DNA of 15,610 nt from Clostridia bacterium (GCA_017395725.1 JAFQOB010000163.1:1-15610); one strand, 5' to 3'; counted from the first letter of the stretch, positions 1-8,067 are shown. Notes: generated by a model from the letters alone, not told the origin. A program made the numbers and translations.

Positions 1-933
1 TATGTCTCTGCCCATTACCTCGACACCGTTTAGGGTACATTCAAATGCACCGTTTGGGTTCAGTATGTAACCTTCGGGGCGTACGGCAACCGTAAATTCT
101 TTATTTTCTTTAACGTCAACGTCGAAAATACAGTCGTTGCCGATATAGAGCTTTCCGTTTTCCGTTCTGCCCTCATATACACCAATGGGGGGAGTGCCGA
201 GAAATTTTGCAACGAAGAGGTTAACGGGTTCGTCATATACGTCCTGAGGCTTACCTATCTGCTGAATAACACCGTCTTTCATAACTACAATCATATCGGA
301 TATGCTCATAGCTTCTTCCTGGTCGTGTGTTACGAATACGGTAGTTATTTTGGTTTCGTTTTGAATACGCTTTATTTCTTCTCTTGTCTGAAGACGGAGT
401 CTTGCATCAAGGTTTGAAAGGGGTTCGTCAAGCAAAAGAACGCGGGGCATTTTTACAAGAGCTCTTGCAATAGCAACACGCTGCTGCTGACCGCCCGAAA
501 GCTCTGAGGGTTTTCTGTCAAGAAGTCCGTCTATCTGTACGAGCTTTGCTATTTCCTCTGCCTTTTCATTCATTTGTGCTTTCGTAAGCTTTTCTTTGCC
601 TTTTAGGTTTTCAAGAGGGAAGGTTATATTTTGCTTTACCGTAAGGTGAGGGTAAAGGGCATAATTCTGAAAAACGAGACCAACGCCTCTCTTTTCCGGA
701 GGAACCTTTGTTATATCATCGTCACCGAAAAAGATTTTTCCTTCCGTCGGCTTTTGAAGACCGCTTATAAGATTAAGTGCTGTGCTCTTTCCGCAACCCG
801 AGGGACCGAGAAGACCTATAAGCTTACCGTCGGGAATTTCAAAAGAAAAGTTATTGACCGCAATAACATCGGTCTTTTCTTTCTTGTTTCTTGAGGGGAA
901 CTTTTTTGTAACGTTCTGTAATACTACTTTCAT
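1..933 (-). CDS. Sugar ABC transporter ATP-binding subunit, MalK/UgpC/MsmX type (3' end outside window)
   Basis: This is the ATPase of a carbohydrate ABC importer, which sits on the cytoplasmic face of a two-permease complex and powers uptake of sugars or glycerol-phosphate-type solutes. I read 311 codons from the ATG at 933 to the window edge with no stop. Visible motifs are Walker A GPSGCGKST (residues 43-51), the Q-loop at FQN (88-90), the signature LSGGQQQR (145-152), Walker B VLLLDEP (165-171), the D-loop SNLD and the H-loop histidine in VTHDQ (201-205). After about residue 235 comes the start of the OB-fold regulatory domain typical of MalK/UgpC (FLGTPP near 244-249, VRPE near 284-287). 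The usual length is about 360-370 residues, so some 50 are missing. The start overlaps the upstream radC-like stop as ATGA, and an AAGGA ribosome site lies at 945-949. No permease or binding-protein gene is visible, so the substrate is unknown; it may be a shared MsmX-like ATPase. Confidence 0.95.
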   Translation of the reverse strand, partial: MKVVLQNVTKKFPSRNKKEKTDVIAVNNFSFEIPDGKLIGLLGPSGCGKSTALNLISGLQKPTEGKIFFGDDDITKVPPEKRGVGLVFQNYALYPHLTVKQNITFPLENLKGKEKLTKAQMNEKAEEIAKLVQIDGLLDRKPSELSGGQQQRVAIARALVKMPRVLLLDEPLSNLDARLRLQTREEIKRIQNETKITTVFVTHDQEEAMSISDMIVVMKDGVIQQIGKPQDVYDEPVNLFVAKFLGTPPIGVYEGRTENGKLYIGNDCIFDVDVKENKEFTVAVRPEGYILNPNGAFECTLNGVEVMGRDI

Positions 934-1709
934 TTTTTATCATTCCTTTTTTGATTATTCACTGAATTAGCCGTTTCATAAGTGCTGATAGCCTTTTTTG
1001 AAGTGATAATATAACTGTCATATAGGGTGATGCCTGATATGTTCAAGTAATAAGCCAAACGGTTATATGTAATTAAATCATTGGATGAAACACCGCTGTT
1101 GTCGGGATGGTTATGGGAAATAGCAACCTTTGAAACGTTGCTCAAGTTTGCCATTTTTACGATTTTACCTGTGTTGACTTCACTGGCGGAGTGTATTCCC
1201 GTACTTAGCTTAACGCAGTTGATTATATGGTCATATTTATCAAAAAGCAGAAGATATACCGTTTCTTCGCTCAGTCCCAAATACTTTTGGAAAAGATATT
1301 TTCCCACCTTTTTTCTGGTGTTGAATACTTCGTTTTTTGAAAGCTTATTTACGTAATACAGCCTTGCAATATCTGACACAAGCCGTATCAGTAAAGCGGC
1401 ATTATGGGTCATATTCTTTGTGTTTTTCAGTGCGGCATAGTCTGCCTCCAAAACACCCGAAAAGCTGCCGAATTTATTTATAAGCTCGTGTGCTATTTCA
1501 TTTGTATCCTTGTAAGGAATCCCAAAGAACAACAGTAATTCAAGAACTACGTGCAGGTGTAGTCCGTCAACTCCGTTTTTCAGATATGTTTCTTTAAGTC
1601 TTTCCCTATGTCCTTCGTGGGGATTGGGTTTCTTTTTTCTCTTAGTTGTATCCAACGCTTTTTCCACTCTCGTTATTTTTATTAAACTATATTCTACCAC
1701 AGATTTCAT
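930..1709 (-). CDS. radC: RadC-like JAB/JAMM domain protein (UPF0758 family)
   Basis: This is a 259-residue RadC-family protein. Residues 30-120 hold the N-terminal region usual in this family: a GHRERLK box at 33-39, then a helix-hairpin-helix-like segment (LELLLFFGI near 56-64 and NKFGSFSGVLEA near 78-89). Residues 125-245 form the JAMM domain, with the metal-binding HNHP at 199-202 followed by SSND at 208-211. The loop between the second histidine and the serine is one residue shorter than in the classical H-x-H-x7-S-x2-D pattern, which may or may not disturb metal binding. The name 'DNA repair protein RadC' is historical and the true role is uncertain. The stop overlaps the ABC ATPase start, so the two are co-transcribed and probably translationally coupled. 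The start is uncertain: ATG 1709 has a weak ribosome site, and an in-frame TTG at 1655 with GAGAGTGG upstream would remove 18 poorly conserved residues and fit the promoter proposed nearby. Confidence 0.88.
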   Translation of the reverse strand: MKSVVEYSLIKITRVEKALDTTKRKKKPNPHEGHRERLKETYLKNGVDGLHLHVVLELLLFFGIPYKDTNEIAHELINKFGSFSGVLEADYAALKNTKNMTHNAALLIRLVSDIARLYYVNKLSKNEVFNTRKKVGKYLFQKYLGLSEETVYLLLFDKYDHIINCVKLSTGIHSASEVNTGKIVKMANLSNVSKVAISHNHPDNSGVSSNDLITYNRLAYYLNISGITLYDSYIITSKKAISTYETANSVNNQKRNDKK

Positions 1710-1719
1710 TATTTTACAA
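1691..1719 (-). promoter_or_regulatory. Possible promoter overlapping the radC-like start
   Basis: On the minus strand TTGTAA (1714-1719) and TAGAAT (1691-1696) are separated by exactly 17 bp. A TG dinucleotide one base upstream of the -10 makes it an extended -10. Transcription would begin near 1684, inside the longest reading of the radC-like ORF, which would force use of the downstream TTG start at 1655. The -35 matches consensus at only four of six positions, so this is tentative. Confidence 0.35.
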
Positions 1720-1823
1720 TATTATTTCAACTTTCACACAATATTTTATTATGATTAACAATTTAATAATATAAATCTGCAAAAGATTATGTATAATTAA
1801 TGAAAGTAAGATTGAAAAAAAGA

Positions 1824-1852
1824 TTGATTATTTTGTTTGATTGTTGTATAAT
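1824..1852 (+). promoter_or_regulatory. Promoter of the gpmI-sortase-GT2 operon
   Basis: TTGATT (1824-1829) and a perfect TATAAT (1847-1852) are separated by 17 bp, 54 bp upstream of the gpmI start. GGAGG at 1891-1895 gives ten bases to the ATG. The remainder of the 196-bp divergent gap (1710-1905) is AT-rich, and I see no further structure in it. Confidence 0.75.
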
Positions 1853-1905
1853 AAACTGAATAAGGACAAAAATTATTAATACGTTTCGGCGGAGGAATAA
1901 CAGAT

Positions 1906-3555
1906 ATGGCAAACATTTTGAAGAAATCCGAAAAATTCGAAGGAGTAAATGGACCTGTTCTTACAATCGTAATGGACGGTGTCGGTATTGCTCCCGATAA
2001 CGACGGTAATGCTTTTGCAAAGGCATATACACCCACACTTGACAGACTTATGAAAGAGTATCCTACTCTTGTACTTAAAGCTCACGGTACGGCTGTAGGT
2101 CTTCCCGGAGATGACGATATGGGTAACTCTGAGGTTGGACATAATGCGTTAGGCTCAGGACAGGTGTTCAGTCAGGGCGCAAAGCTCGTATCCGAATCTA
2201 TTGAAAGCGGCAAGATGTTTTCAAGTGAAACCTGGCAGACACTTACCAAAAACGTTCTTGACAATAATTCTACGTTACATTTCCTCGGACTTTTCTCCGA
2301 CGGTAACGTTCACTCTCACATAAATCATCTTAAAGCGATGATCGAAAAGGCAAAGGAATGCGGTATAGCAAAGGTACGCGTACACATTCTTCTTGACGGA
2401 AGAGACGTCGGTGAAACCTCTGCTCTTGAATATATCGAGCCCTTTGAAGAATTTATCGGTAATCTCAGAGACGATTCCTTTGATATTAAGATTGCTTCCG
2501 GCGGCGGCAGAATGAAGATTACTATGGACAGATATGAAGCTAACTGGGCTATGGTTGAAGAGGGCTGGAAAACTCACGTTCTCGGCGAGGGCAGATTCTT
2601 TGCTTCGGCAGCAGAGGCTGTTAAGACCTACAGAGAAGAGACAGGCGTTATTGACCAGGACCTTCCCCCCTTCGTTATTGCTGAAGACGGTAAGCCCGTA
2701 GGTACTGTTGAAGACAAAGACAGCGTTATTTTCTTTAACTTCAGAGGCGACCGTTCCATTGAAATCTCTACTGCATTTGATGCAAAAGAATTTGACAAGT
2801 TTGACAGAAAACGCGTTCCCGACGTTATGTATGCAGGTATGCTCGAATATGACGGCGACCTTCATATTCCTTCACGCTACCTTGTAAATCCCCCAGAAAT
2901 TACACAGACTATGGGTGAATACCTTACAAATTCGGGTATCAGCCAGTTTGCTCTTTCAGAAACACAGAAATACGGACACGTTACTTATTTCTGGAACGGA
3001 AACAAGAGCGGTAAATTCAGCGAGGAGCTTGAAACATACGTTGAAGTTCCCTCCGATGTGGTTCCTTTTGAACAGCGTCCCTGGATGAAGTGTGCTGAAA
3101 TAACCGATAAGCTTATTGAAGCTCTTGAAAGCAAGAAATATAAAGTGTTGAGAGTTAATTTCCCCAACGGCGATATGGTTGGACATACAGGTAACTTCCA
3201 CGCTACAAAGATAAGCCTTGAAGCCCTTGACCTTTGCCTCAAGCGTATCCTTGAGGTTCTTGATAAGGTTGGCGGTACGGCTATTATTACTGCCGATCAC
3301 GGTAACTCCGATGAAATGTATGAAATGGACAAAAAGACAGGTGCGCCTAAGGCTAACAAAGACGGTTCACTTAAGTCCAAGACAAGCCATACTCTTAACC
3401 CTGTTCCCATGATTATCTATGATAACAATTATAAAGAAGCATATACCGTTAAAGAAGGTAACTTTGGACTTTCCAACGTTGCTGCAACTATAGTTAACCT
3501 TCTCGGATACGACAAGCCTGAAGCTTGGGACGAGTCGGTTATTGAATTGAAATAA
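1906..3555 (+). CDS. gpmI: 2,3-bisphosphoglycerate-independent phosphoglycerate mutase, long form
   Basis: This glycolytic and gluconeogenic enzyme interconverts 3- and 2-phosphoglycerate in the cytosol through a phosphoserine intermediate and two Mn ions. The phosphatase-domain metal ligand is in MDGVG (D24), and the nucleophile is S75 in MGNSEVGHNALG. The transferase-domain signatures are DGRD (near 154-157) and GGGRMK. The second metal cluster is NGDMVGH with ADHGNSDEM. At 549 residues it exceeds the roughly 510 residues of Bacillus GpmI. The extra length lies in a longer N-terminus and in an insert after ADHGNSDEM, where a lysine-rich segment leads to SHTLNPVP, an arrangement I associate with the plant/trypanosome branch of iPGM. 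The ribosome site GGAGG fits the ATG. It is first in an operon and is followed after 20 bp by the sortase gene. All catalytic residues that I can place are present, so it should be active. Confidence 0.96.
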   Translation: MANILKKSEKFEGVNGPVLTIVMDGVGIAPDNDGNAFAKAYTPTLDRLMKEYPTLVLKAHGTAVGLPGDDDMGNSEVGHNALGSGQVFSQGAKLVSESIESGKMFSSETWQTLTKNVLDNNSTLHFLGLFSDGNVHSHINHLKAMIEKAKECGIAKVRVHILLDGRDVGETSALEYIEPFEEFIGNLRDDSFDIKIASGGGRMKITMDRYEANWAMVEEGWKTHVLGEGRFFASAAEAVKTYREETGVIDQDLPPFVIAEDGKPVGTVEDKDSVIFFNFRGDRSIEISTAFDAKEFDKFDRKRVPDVMYAGMLEYDGDLHIPSRYLVNPPEITQTMGEYLTNSGISQFALSETQKYGHVTYFWNGNKSGKFSEELETYVEVPSDVVPFEQRPWMKCAEITDKLIEALESKKYKVLRVNFPNGDMVGHTGNFHATKISLEALDLCLKRILEVLDKVGGTAIITADHGNSDEMYEMDKKTGAPKANKDGSLKSKTSHTLNPVPMIIYDNNYKEAYTVKEGNFGLSNVAATIVNLLGYDKPEAWDESVIELK

Positions 3556-3575
3556 AAAGCAAACAAGGAGGAAAA

Positions 3576-4904
3576 ATGGAAAACAACGATAAGAACCGGA
3601 TTAACAATCCCGAAGATTCCGATAACAATATCGAGAAGCTTGAAAACACCGAGGAAGAGACAACTTCTCCTTTGGCTGAACAGGGGGATGAAATAACTTC
3701 GGAAGATAAAGAAAGTGATTCTTCCGAAGATTCTGAAAAAGATAATAATAAACCGGAAGACGTCGATGCTTTCCTTTTTTCTTTGTCAGATATGACTTCT
3801 GAGGATATAGCACCGACGGAAGAAAAAGAACCAAAGGAAAAAACAAAATTGGGTTGGCGTTCAATTCTTTTGGCAATATTTTTGGCTGTATTTCTTGTTT
3901 CGGCAGGTATGATTGCATTTAATTTAATTGACAGTTACAGAGCAGAGAAATTCTATTCTGATATGAACAGTGACTTTTTAGGTGATTCAGACAGAACAGG
4001 GCTTATCAGCTATCTTGCTCCCGCAATTTTAGACAAGGAAATGCCACAGTACGGCAGTGCCAGATTGGGTGCGGGAAACGGAGAATATTCAATTATTGAT
4101 ACCAATAATCCGTTTTTTGCTCAGTATAAAGAAAAGCTGACTGAATACCAAAAGACTAACCCCGATATATTTGCTTGGATTCAGGTTGACGGAACCGGTA
4201 TAAGCTTTGCTTGTGTTAAGGGAACAGATAACAACTATTACCTTGACCATAACGTAATGCTTGAATACAATATAAACGGCTCGGTTTTTGCTGATTACAG
4301 ATGTAATACAACAATACTTGAAAACCCCAACCTTGTGTTATACGGACACAATATGATTCAAGAGGGCGTAATGTTCTCTGATATGTTGAAGTTCCTTGAC
4401 CATACGTTCTTCTTGAATAACAGATATATCACCATCTACACGGTTGATGCTGTATACAGATACGAGATATTTGCTGTATACAGAACAACATCTACCTACA
4501 GGTATTGTCAAATTGGATTTATGTCTGCTGAATCTTTTGTAAATTGGTGTAACGAAATGGTTTCCAATTCTTTGTTTAGAAGAAATACCAGAGACTTTAC
4601 ATTAAACAGCAGAGTATTGACCTTGTCTACCTGTGTTACGGGTGTGCCTGATGCAAGATATGCTTTACAGGCAAGACTTGTTTCGGTGGAAAAAAGTGCT
4701 GATGCTGTTATAGAATTGCCCGACGGTGATGAGTTTAACAAGGTTAATCCTAATGACAACGTTCCGCTTGATGACCTTGAAATTCCGTTGCAGTCCGAAG
4801 AACCTGAAGATACGTCAGAATATCCTGAAAGCGAATCTGTAAGTGAAACTGTGGAAGTTCCCGATCCGCCTACAGAAGAGACTGTTGAAGAACCTGCACT
4901 GTAA
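3576..4904 (+). CDS. Class B-type sortase with long acidic N- and C-terminal tails
   Basis: This is a membrane-anchored cysteine transpeptidase of 442 residues. Residues 1-90 are strongly acidic and low-complexity and should be cytoplasmic. A single transmembrane helix follows (about 93-117). The sortase domain spans about 185-372, with class B signatures: NPDIFAWIQVDGTGI near 195-209, DNNYYLDH, then GSVFADYRC. The catalytic triad is H258 (YGHNM), C353 (TLSTC) and R361, eight residues after the cysteine. The last 70 residues are again acidic and rich in Pro, Glu and Ser, and would be extracytoplasmic. Canonical SrtB enzymes are about 240 residues, so both tails are additions. Strong AAGGAGG at 3565-3571 sets the start. 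No LPxTG/NPxTG substrate or pilin gene is seen in the window, so its substrate is probably elsewhere. Its place between gpmI and a glycosyltransferase suggests housekeeping co-expression rather than a pilus locus. Confidence 0.92.
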   Translation: MENNDKNRINNPEDSDNNIEKLENTEEETTSPLAEQGDEITSEDKESDSSEDSEKDNNKPEDVDAFLFSLSDMTSEDIAPTEEKEPKEKTKLGWRSILLAIFLAVFLVSAGMIAFNLIDSYRAEKFYSDMNSDFLGDSDRTGLISYLAPAILDKEMPQYGSARLGAGNGEYSIIDTNNPFFAQYKEKLTEYQKTNPDIFAWIQVDGTGISFACVKGTDNNYYLDHNVMLEYNINGSVFADYRCNTTILENPNLVLYGHNMIQEGVMFSDMLKFLDHTFFLNNRYITIYTVDAVYRYEIFAVYRTTSTYRYCQIGFMSAESFVNWCNEMVSNSLFRRNTRDFTLNSRVLTLSTCVTGVPDARYALQARLVSVEKSADAVIELPDGDEFNKVNPNDNVPLDDLEIPLQSEEPEDTSEYPESESVSETVEVPDPPTEETVEEPAL

Positions 4905-4922
4905 AAATGAAAGGATAGAAAA

Positions 4923-5636
4923 ATGATTTCCGTTGTAATACCCGTCTATAACGAAGAAAAAAGAATAGAAAAAACAGCGGAAATTCTTGTATCCTATCTA
5001 AGAAAAACCGTTGATGATTTTGAAGTGATATTTTCAAATGACGGAAGTTTGGATTCCACTTTTGAAAGAGCACAAAAAATAAGCTCCCAAAATCCTTGCG
5101 TAAAGGTTGTCGGTTATGAGACCAACAAGGGCAAGGGCGGAGCTGTAAGGGAAGGTATATTGGCGGCAAAGGGCGACATAATACTGTTTACCGACTGTGA
5201 CCTTGCTTACGGAACCGACGTTATAGGCAATGCAGTCAAGTGTTTTGAAGAGACCGGAGCTGATATTGTAACAGGTTCGCGAAATTTGAACGCCGAGAGT
5301 TACGAGGGTTATACTTTTATAAGAAAAGTAATGTCGAAGGTCTATTTTAAAATAATTGCAACGGCATCAGGATTTAAGTTAACTGACTCGCAATGCGGTT
5401 TTAAATGTTTTAAAAGAGATGCGGCTCACGATATATTTTCTGAGTGCACCATAAACAGTTTTGCTTTTGACCTTGAAGCCTTGATAAAAGCTCAGAGCAA
5501 GGGCTATAAAATCGCTGAAATGCCTGTGAAAATATTGCATAATGACAACAGCGAATCAAAAGTTAGAATGATACGCGATACGTTTAAAATGCTCGGTGAT
5601 ATAAGAAAAATTAGAAAACAAAATAAAAAAGCCTGA
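4923..5636 (+). CDS. Family 2 glycosyltransferase, dolichyl-phosphate glucosyltransferase (ALG5)-like
   Basis: This is a 237-residue GT-A fold glycosyltransferase. The N-terminus VVIPVYNEEKRI (4-15), the nucleotide-binding NDGS at 39-42, NKGKGGAVREGIL (68-80) and the metal-binding DxD in TDCDLAYG (D91, D93) are hallmarks of GT2. Next come TGSR, the SQCGFKCF segment and the FDLEAL segment found in polyprenyl-phosphate sugar transferases of the ALG5/DPM1 group. Those families commonly transfer glucose or mannose from a nucleotide sugar to a lipid phosphate. There are no C-terminal transmembrane helices, so the protein is probably a peripheral cytosolic enzyme. It starts 18 bp after the sortase stop with an AAAGGA ribosome site, and its TGA lies within the terminator stem that follows. 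Donor and acceptor cannot be read from sequence. A role in making a surface glycolipid or glycopolymer would fit the neighbouring sortase but is inference. Confidence 0.9.
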   Translation: MISVVIPVYNEEKRIEKTAEILVSYLRKTVDDFEVIFSNDGSLDSTFERAQKISSQNPCVKVVGYETNKGKGGAVREGILAAKGDIILFTDCDLAYGTDVIGNAVKCFEETGADIVTGSRNLNAESYEGYTFIRKVMSKVYFKIIATASGFKLTDSQCGFKCFKRDAAHDIFSECTINSFAFDLEALIKAQSKGYKIAEMPVKILHNDNSESKVRMIRDTFKMLGDIRKIRKQNKKA

Positions 5637-5654
5637 TTGTTTCAGGCTTTTTTT
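5625..5654. terminator. Bidirectional intrinsic terminator between converging operons
   Basis: The stem GCCTGA (5631-5636) pairs with TCAGGC (5642-5647) across the loop TTGTT. Six A residues precede it and seven T residues follow, so it can end transcription on both strands. It closes the gpmI operon on the plus strand and the antiporter-mgtC operon on the minus strand. Confidence 0.9.
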
Positions 5655-5678
5655 ATGTCAGTTTTAGTATGCATGATT

Positions 5679-6422
5679 TTATACTATTTCACATATATAG
5701 GAAATATATTCAAGTGAGCTTAGTGCTTCGATTATGGCTGCGTGAGATTTATACTTACGCAGATTTTCTTTTGTTATGGTAATAGAAATGGAGTACACGC
5801 TGAGTCCCGAATTTTGATATGCGGGGTTAGCTTCAATGTCGTCAATGTTAAGACCGAGCTTTCTTATTGTTGTAAGGAAATCCTGCAAGTCGCTTTTGTT
5901 TTTCAGTTCAAGGTGTATTTCAAAATGGTTTGAACGGTTTTTGAGGTATGCCTCAACGTCGGGCAGTATTGCCAAACAGAAGAATACAAGCAAATATCCT
6001 ACAAGACCTACGGTGTAAAAACCTGCACCCATAGCGAGACCGATAAAGCTTACGGACCAAAGAGCAACTGCTGTGGTTAAACCTTTTATCTGGTTCTTTG
6101 AGCTGTAAAGCAGAGAGTTTGAGCTGATTATGGCAATTCCTATTACTGTAGCTGCAGATATGATAACAAGACCTTTAAAATAACCGTTTATTCCGCAGTA
6201 GATATCTATTATCATTGCCATAGTAGATGCAAGTGAAACAAGAATAAACGTACGCAAACCTGCGGAATGACGTTTTCTTGCTCGTTCAATACCTATTGTT
6301 CCCGCAAGTATAAACGCAAGTAAAATGCGTAAGGTTGCCGAATAAACGTTGAGTTCAATGGACCAATCTCCCAAAAGCTTTGCAATGGGGTCAATAATTA
6401 ATGTTCCTTCAATATTAAACAT
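5679..6422 (-). CDS. MgtC/SapB family membrane protein with C-terminal ACT-like domain
   Basis: This is a 247-residue integral membrane protein. The MgtC/SapB core has about five hydrophobic segments between residues 25 and 155 and carries the family motifs GTIGIERARKRHSAGLRT (41-58) and GLTTAVALW (114-122). Residues 165-247 form a soluble C-terminal domain resembling the ACT-like domain of MgtC proteins. In Salmonella and Mycobacterium, MgtC supports growth in low magnesium and modulates F-type ATP synthase; the function of Firmicutes homologues is not established. The gene begins five bases after the antiporter stop, with GGAGAT as ribosome site, so it is second in a two-gene operon. Pairing with a cation/proton antiporter suggests a joint role in ion or membrane-energy homeostasis, which is inference. 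Confidence 0.92.
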   Translation of the reverse strand: MFNIEGTLIIDPIAKLLGDWSIELNVYSATLRILLAFILAGTIGIERARKRHSAGLRTFILVSLASTMAMIIDIYCGINGYFKGLVIISAATVIGIAIISSNSLLYSSKNQIKGLTTAVALWSVSFIGLAMGAGFYTVGLVGYLLVFFCLAILPDVEAYLKNRSNHFEIHLELKNKSDLQDFLTTIRKLGLNIDDIEANPAYQNSGLSVYSISITITKENLRKYKSHAAIIEALSSLEYISYICEIV

Positions 6423-6427
6423 AGTCT

Positions 6428-7891
6428 TTATCTCCTATTCAAGAATCTTCCGCGATTAAACATTTCAAAGCTTTCCTCAAACTGCTGTTCTTCCGCAGCT
6501 TCTGTGAAGGCTTTTTCATTTTCGTTTATTCTTTCACGGTCTTTTTGTATATCGTCGTGTATTTGCTGAAGCTGTTCAATTAGAATATCTACCTGAGAAC
6601 GCGGTTTTCCGTTTTCATCGACGGTGGGAACGTTGGTTATTTCATCAAGCTTGTTGGAGTAGGAGCCGGATTTAAACAGTGCGAGTTTTGCAAGAACGGG
6701 ACCCACTAATTCGTACATAATACCTGCTGAAACGATTATCGTTTGAATCGTATCTCCGAGCTCTCCCCCAAGTGAACGGTAACAAAGGGCAGCCAAAGGA
6801 ATGGCAACTCCGGCTTGAGGTATAAGTGCAAGACCTAAGTAATTTGTTGTTTTAGGCTTCTTTTTCATTAGAATACAGCCTAAAAAAGAACCGCTGTATT
6901 TTCCGATAATTCTTATGGCGAAATAGAGAATACTTATAACCAAAAGGGACACTCCGAGATTGCTTCCCTCATTTGAAAGAAGTGCGTCAAGGTTGAAATT
7001 CATACCCGACCGTACGAAAAACAGAAGCAAAAGCGGTGGACTGAAATAGTTTAACTGTTTGAACAGGTTTTCGTCTCCCGATGCGTTTCTGTAAACCGTT
7101 CCCATTGCCATACAGCCGAGAAGGGGAGATACGTCAAGTACGACGCACACACCGCAGAAGAGAAGTAATATACTTAACGACACAATCAACCTGTTGTCTG
7201 CCGATTTCTTTCCGGGGGGCATAAGAAGAATAATAAGAAATGCCATTCCCGCGCCAAGTATTATCATAAGTATATTTTTTACAACGGGAAGTATAATCGA
7301 TTCAACAAGTCCCGCCGTCTCGGCATTTTCTGAAATAGATGCTGCCACAGATACGGCAATACTGAATGAAAACAGGCCGATAATATTATCTATTGCAATT
7401 ACCTGAAGAAGTGTATCAACAAAATCGCCCTTTGCTTTTGTTTGACGTATGGTCATCATTGTTGACGTAGGTGCTGTAACAGATGCCAATGCCGCCAATA
7501 CAATGGAGAGCGCTAAATTAAGTCTTAATATAAAATATGTAAGAAGAAAAATTACAACCGATGCAGACAGCGACTCGATAGCCGCAATAACAAGTGATTT
7601 TACTCCGTTTTTCTTGAATGCGGAAAATTGAAAATACTCACCGATACAAAAAGAAATGAGGGCAAGTGAGATATCTGCTAAAAAGTCGGTTCCGGTAATT
7701 ACGCTTTTCGGAATAATGTTTATGAAAAAAGGACCAATCAAAATACCGATTATTATATATGCAGAAACGTTAGGTAAACCTATAAGCTTGGTTATTCTTG
7801 TGGTCAGGTAACCTAAAACCAACATTAATGCGACAGACAGAATAATACTTGCCGCAGAGCCGTCGGACAGTCCGAACATAGTATTCAGCAT
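6428..7891 (-). CDS. CPA2-type cation/proton antiporter with C-terminal coiled-coil tail
   Basis: This is a 487-residue polytopic membrane protein of the Na+/H+ exchanger (Kef/NapA-like CPA2) fold. About twelve hydrophobic segments run from residue 12 to about 420. Two features place it: the helix-break segment ASVTAPTSTMM (136-146), and AIDNIIG (166-172) where electrogenic CPA2 antiporters normally carry two adjacent aspartates. Here the pair reads D168-N169; the codons GAT AAT were checked. The change could alter stoichiometry or remove transport. After the membrane domain, residues 440-487 form a charged, glutamine- and glutamate-rich tail likely to make a short coiled coil. There is no TrkA-N or RCK domain. 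A very strong AGGAGGGGG-type ribosome site lies upstream of ATG 7891; M5 is a possible alternative start. It is transcribed divergently from the LysR gene, and mgtC follows five bases downstream. The transported ion is unknown. Confidence 0.9.
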   Translation of the reverse strand: MLNTMFGLSDGSAASIILSVALMLVLGYLTTRITKLIGLPNVSAYIIIGILIGPFFINIIPKSVITGTDFLADISLALISFCIGEYFQFSAFKKNGVKSLVIAAIESLSASVVIFLLTYFILRLNLALSIVLAALASVTAPTSTMMTIRQTKAKGDFVDTLLQVIAIDNIIGLFSFSIAVSVAASISENAETAGLVESIILPVVKNILMIILGAGMAFLIILLMPPGKKSADNRLIVSLSILLLFCGVCVVLDVSPLLGCMAMGTVYRNASGDENLFKQLNYFSPPLLLLFFVRSGMNFNLDALLSNEGSNLGVSLLVISILYFAIRIIGKYSGSFLGCILMKKKPKTTNYLGLALIPQAGVAIPLAALCYRSLGGELGDTIQTIIVSAGIMYELVGPVLAKLALFKSGSYSNKLDEITNVPTVDENGKPRSQVDILIEQLQQIHDDIQKDRERINENEKAFTEAAEEQQFEESFEMFNRGRFLNRR

Positions 7892-7972
7892 TTTTTCTCC
7901 CCCTCCTTTTTGTGTTTTATACAGAATAATACGGTTTAATTATTTTTTAAATATGAAAAAACGGAAAAACTA

Positions 7973-8001
7973 TTGCATTTCTATGTTTTATATGATACAC
8001 T
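7973..8001 (+). promoter_or_regulatory. Probable promoter of the LysR-type regulator gene
   Basis: TTGCAT (7973-7978) and TACACT (7996-8001) are separated by 17 bp, with TG at the extended -10 position (7993-7994). It lies in the divergent region between the antiporter and regulator genes. I could not find a convincing -35/-10 pair for the antiporter on the opposite strand. Confidence 0.5.
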
Positions 8002-8008
8002 ATTATCA
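7993..8008. promoter_or_regulatory. Candidate LysR-type operator (T-N11-A inverted repeat)
   Basis: TGATA (7993-7997) and TATCA (8004-8008) form an inverted repeat with a six-base centre, and the sequence satisfies the T-N11-A rule known for LysR-family sites. It covers the -10 box proposed for the regulator gene, as expected for autoregulation. A second, wider pair, CTATTG (7970-7975) and CAATAG (8007-8012), encloses the same promoter. Arms this short in AT-rich DNA can arise by chance. Confidence 0.3.
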
Positions 8009-8063
8009 ATAGAAAGAAAAATTATTTTTATTTAGTTTTTCATAAAAATATGTAATGAGTGCC

Positions 8064-8067
8064 GAGG
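8064..8067 (+). promoter_or_regulatory. Ribosome binding site choosing ATG 8074
   Basis: GAGG lies six bases before ATG 8074. The upstream in-frame GTG at 8059 has no purine-rich site in front of it. Starting at 8074 places the helix-turn-helix at the usual distance from the N-terminus for LysR proteins. Confidence 0.7.

Noticed and set aside
2275..2865. Minus-strand 196-codon ORF antisense to gpmI
   Set aside because: It is a shadow of the gpmI codon pattern with no recognisable motif.
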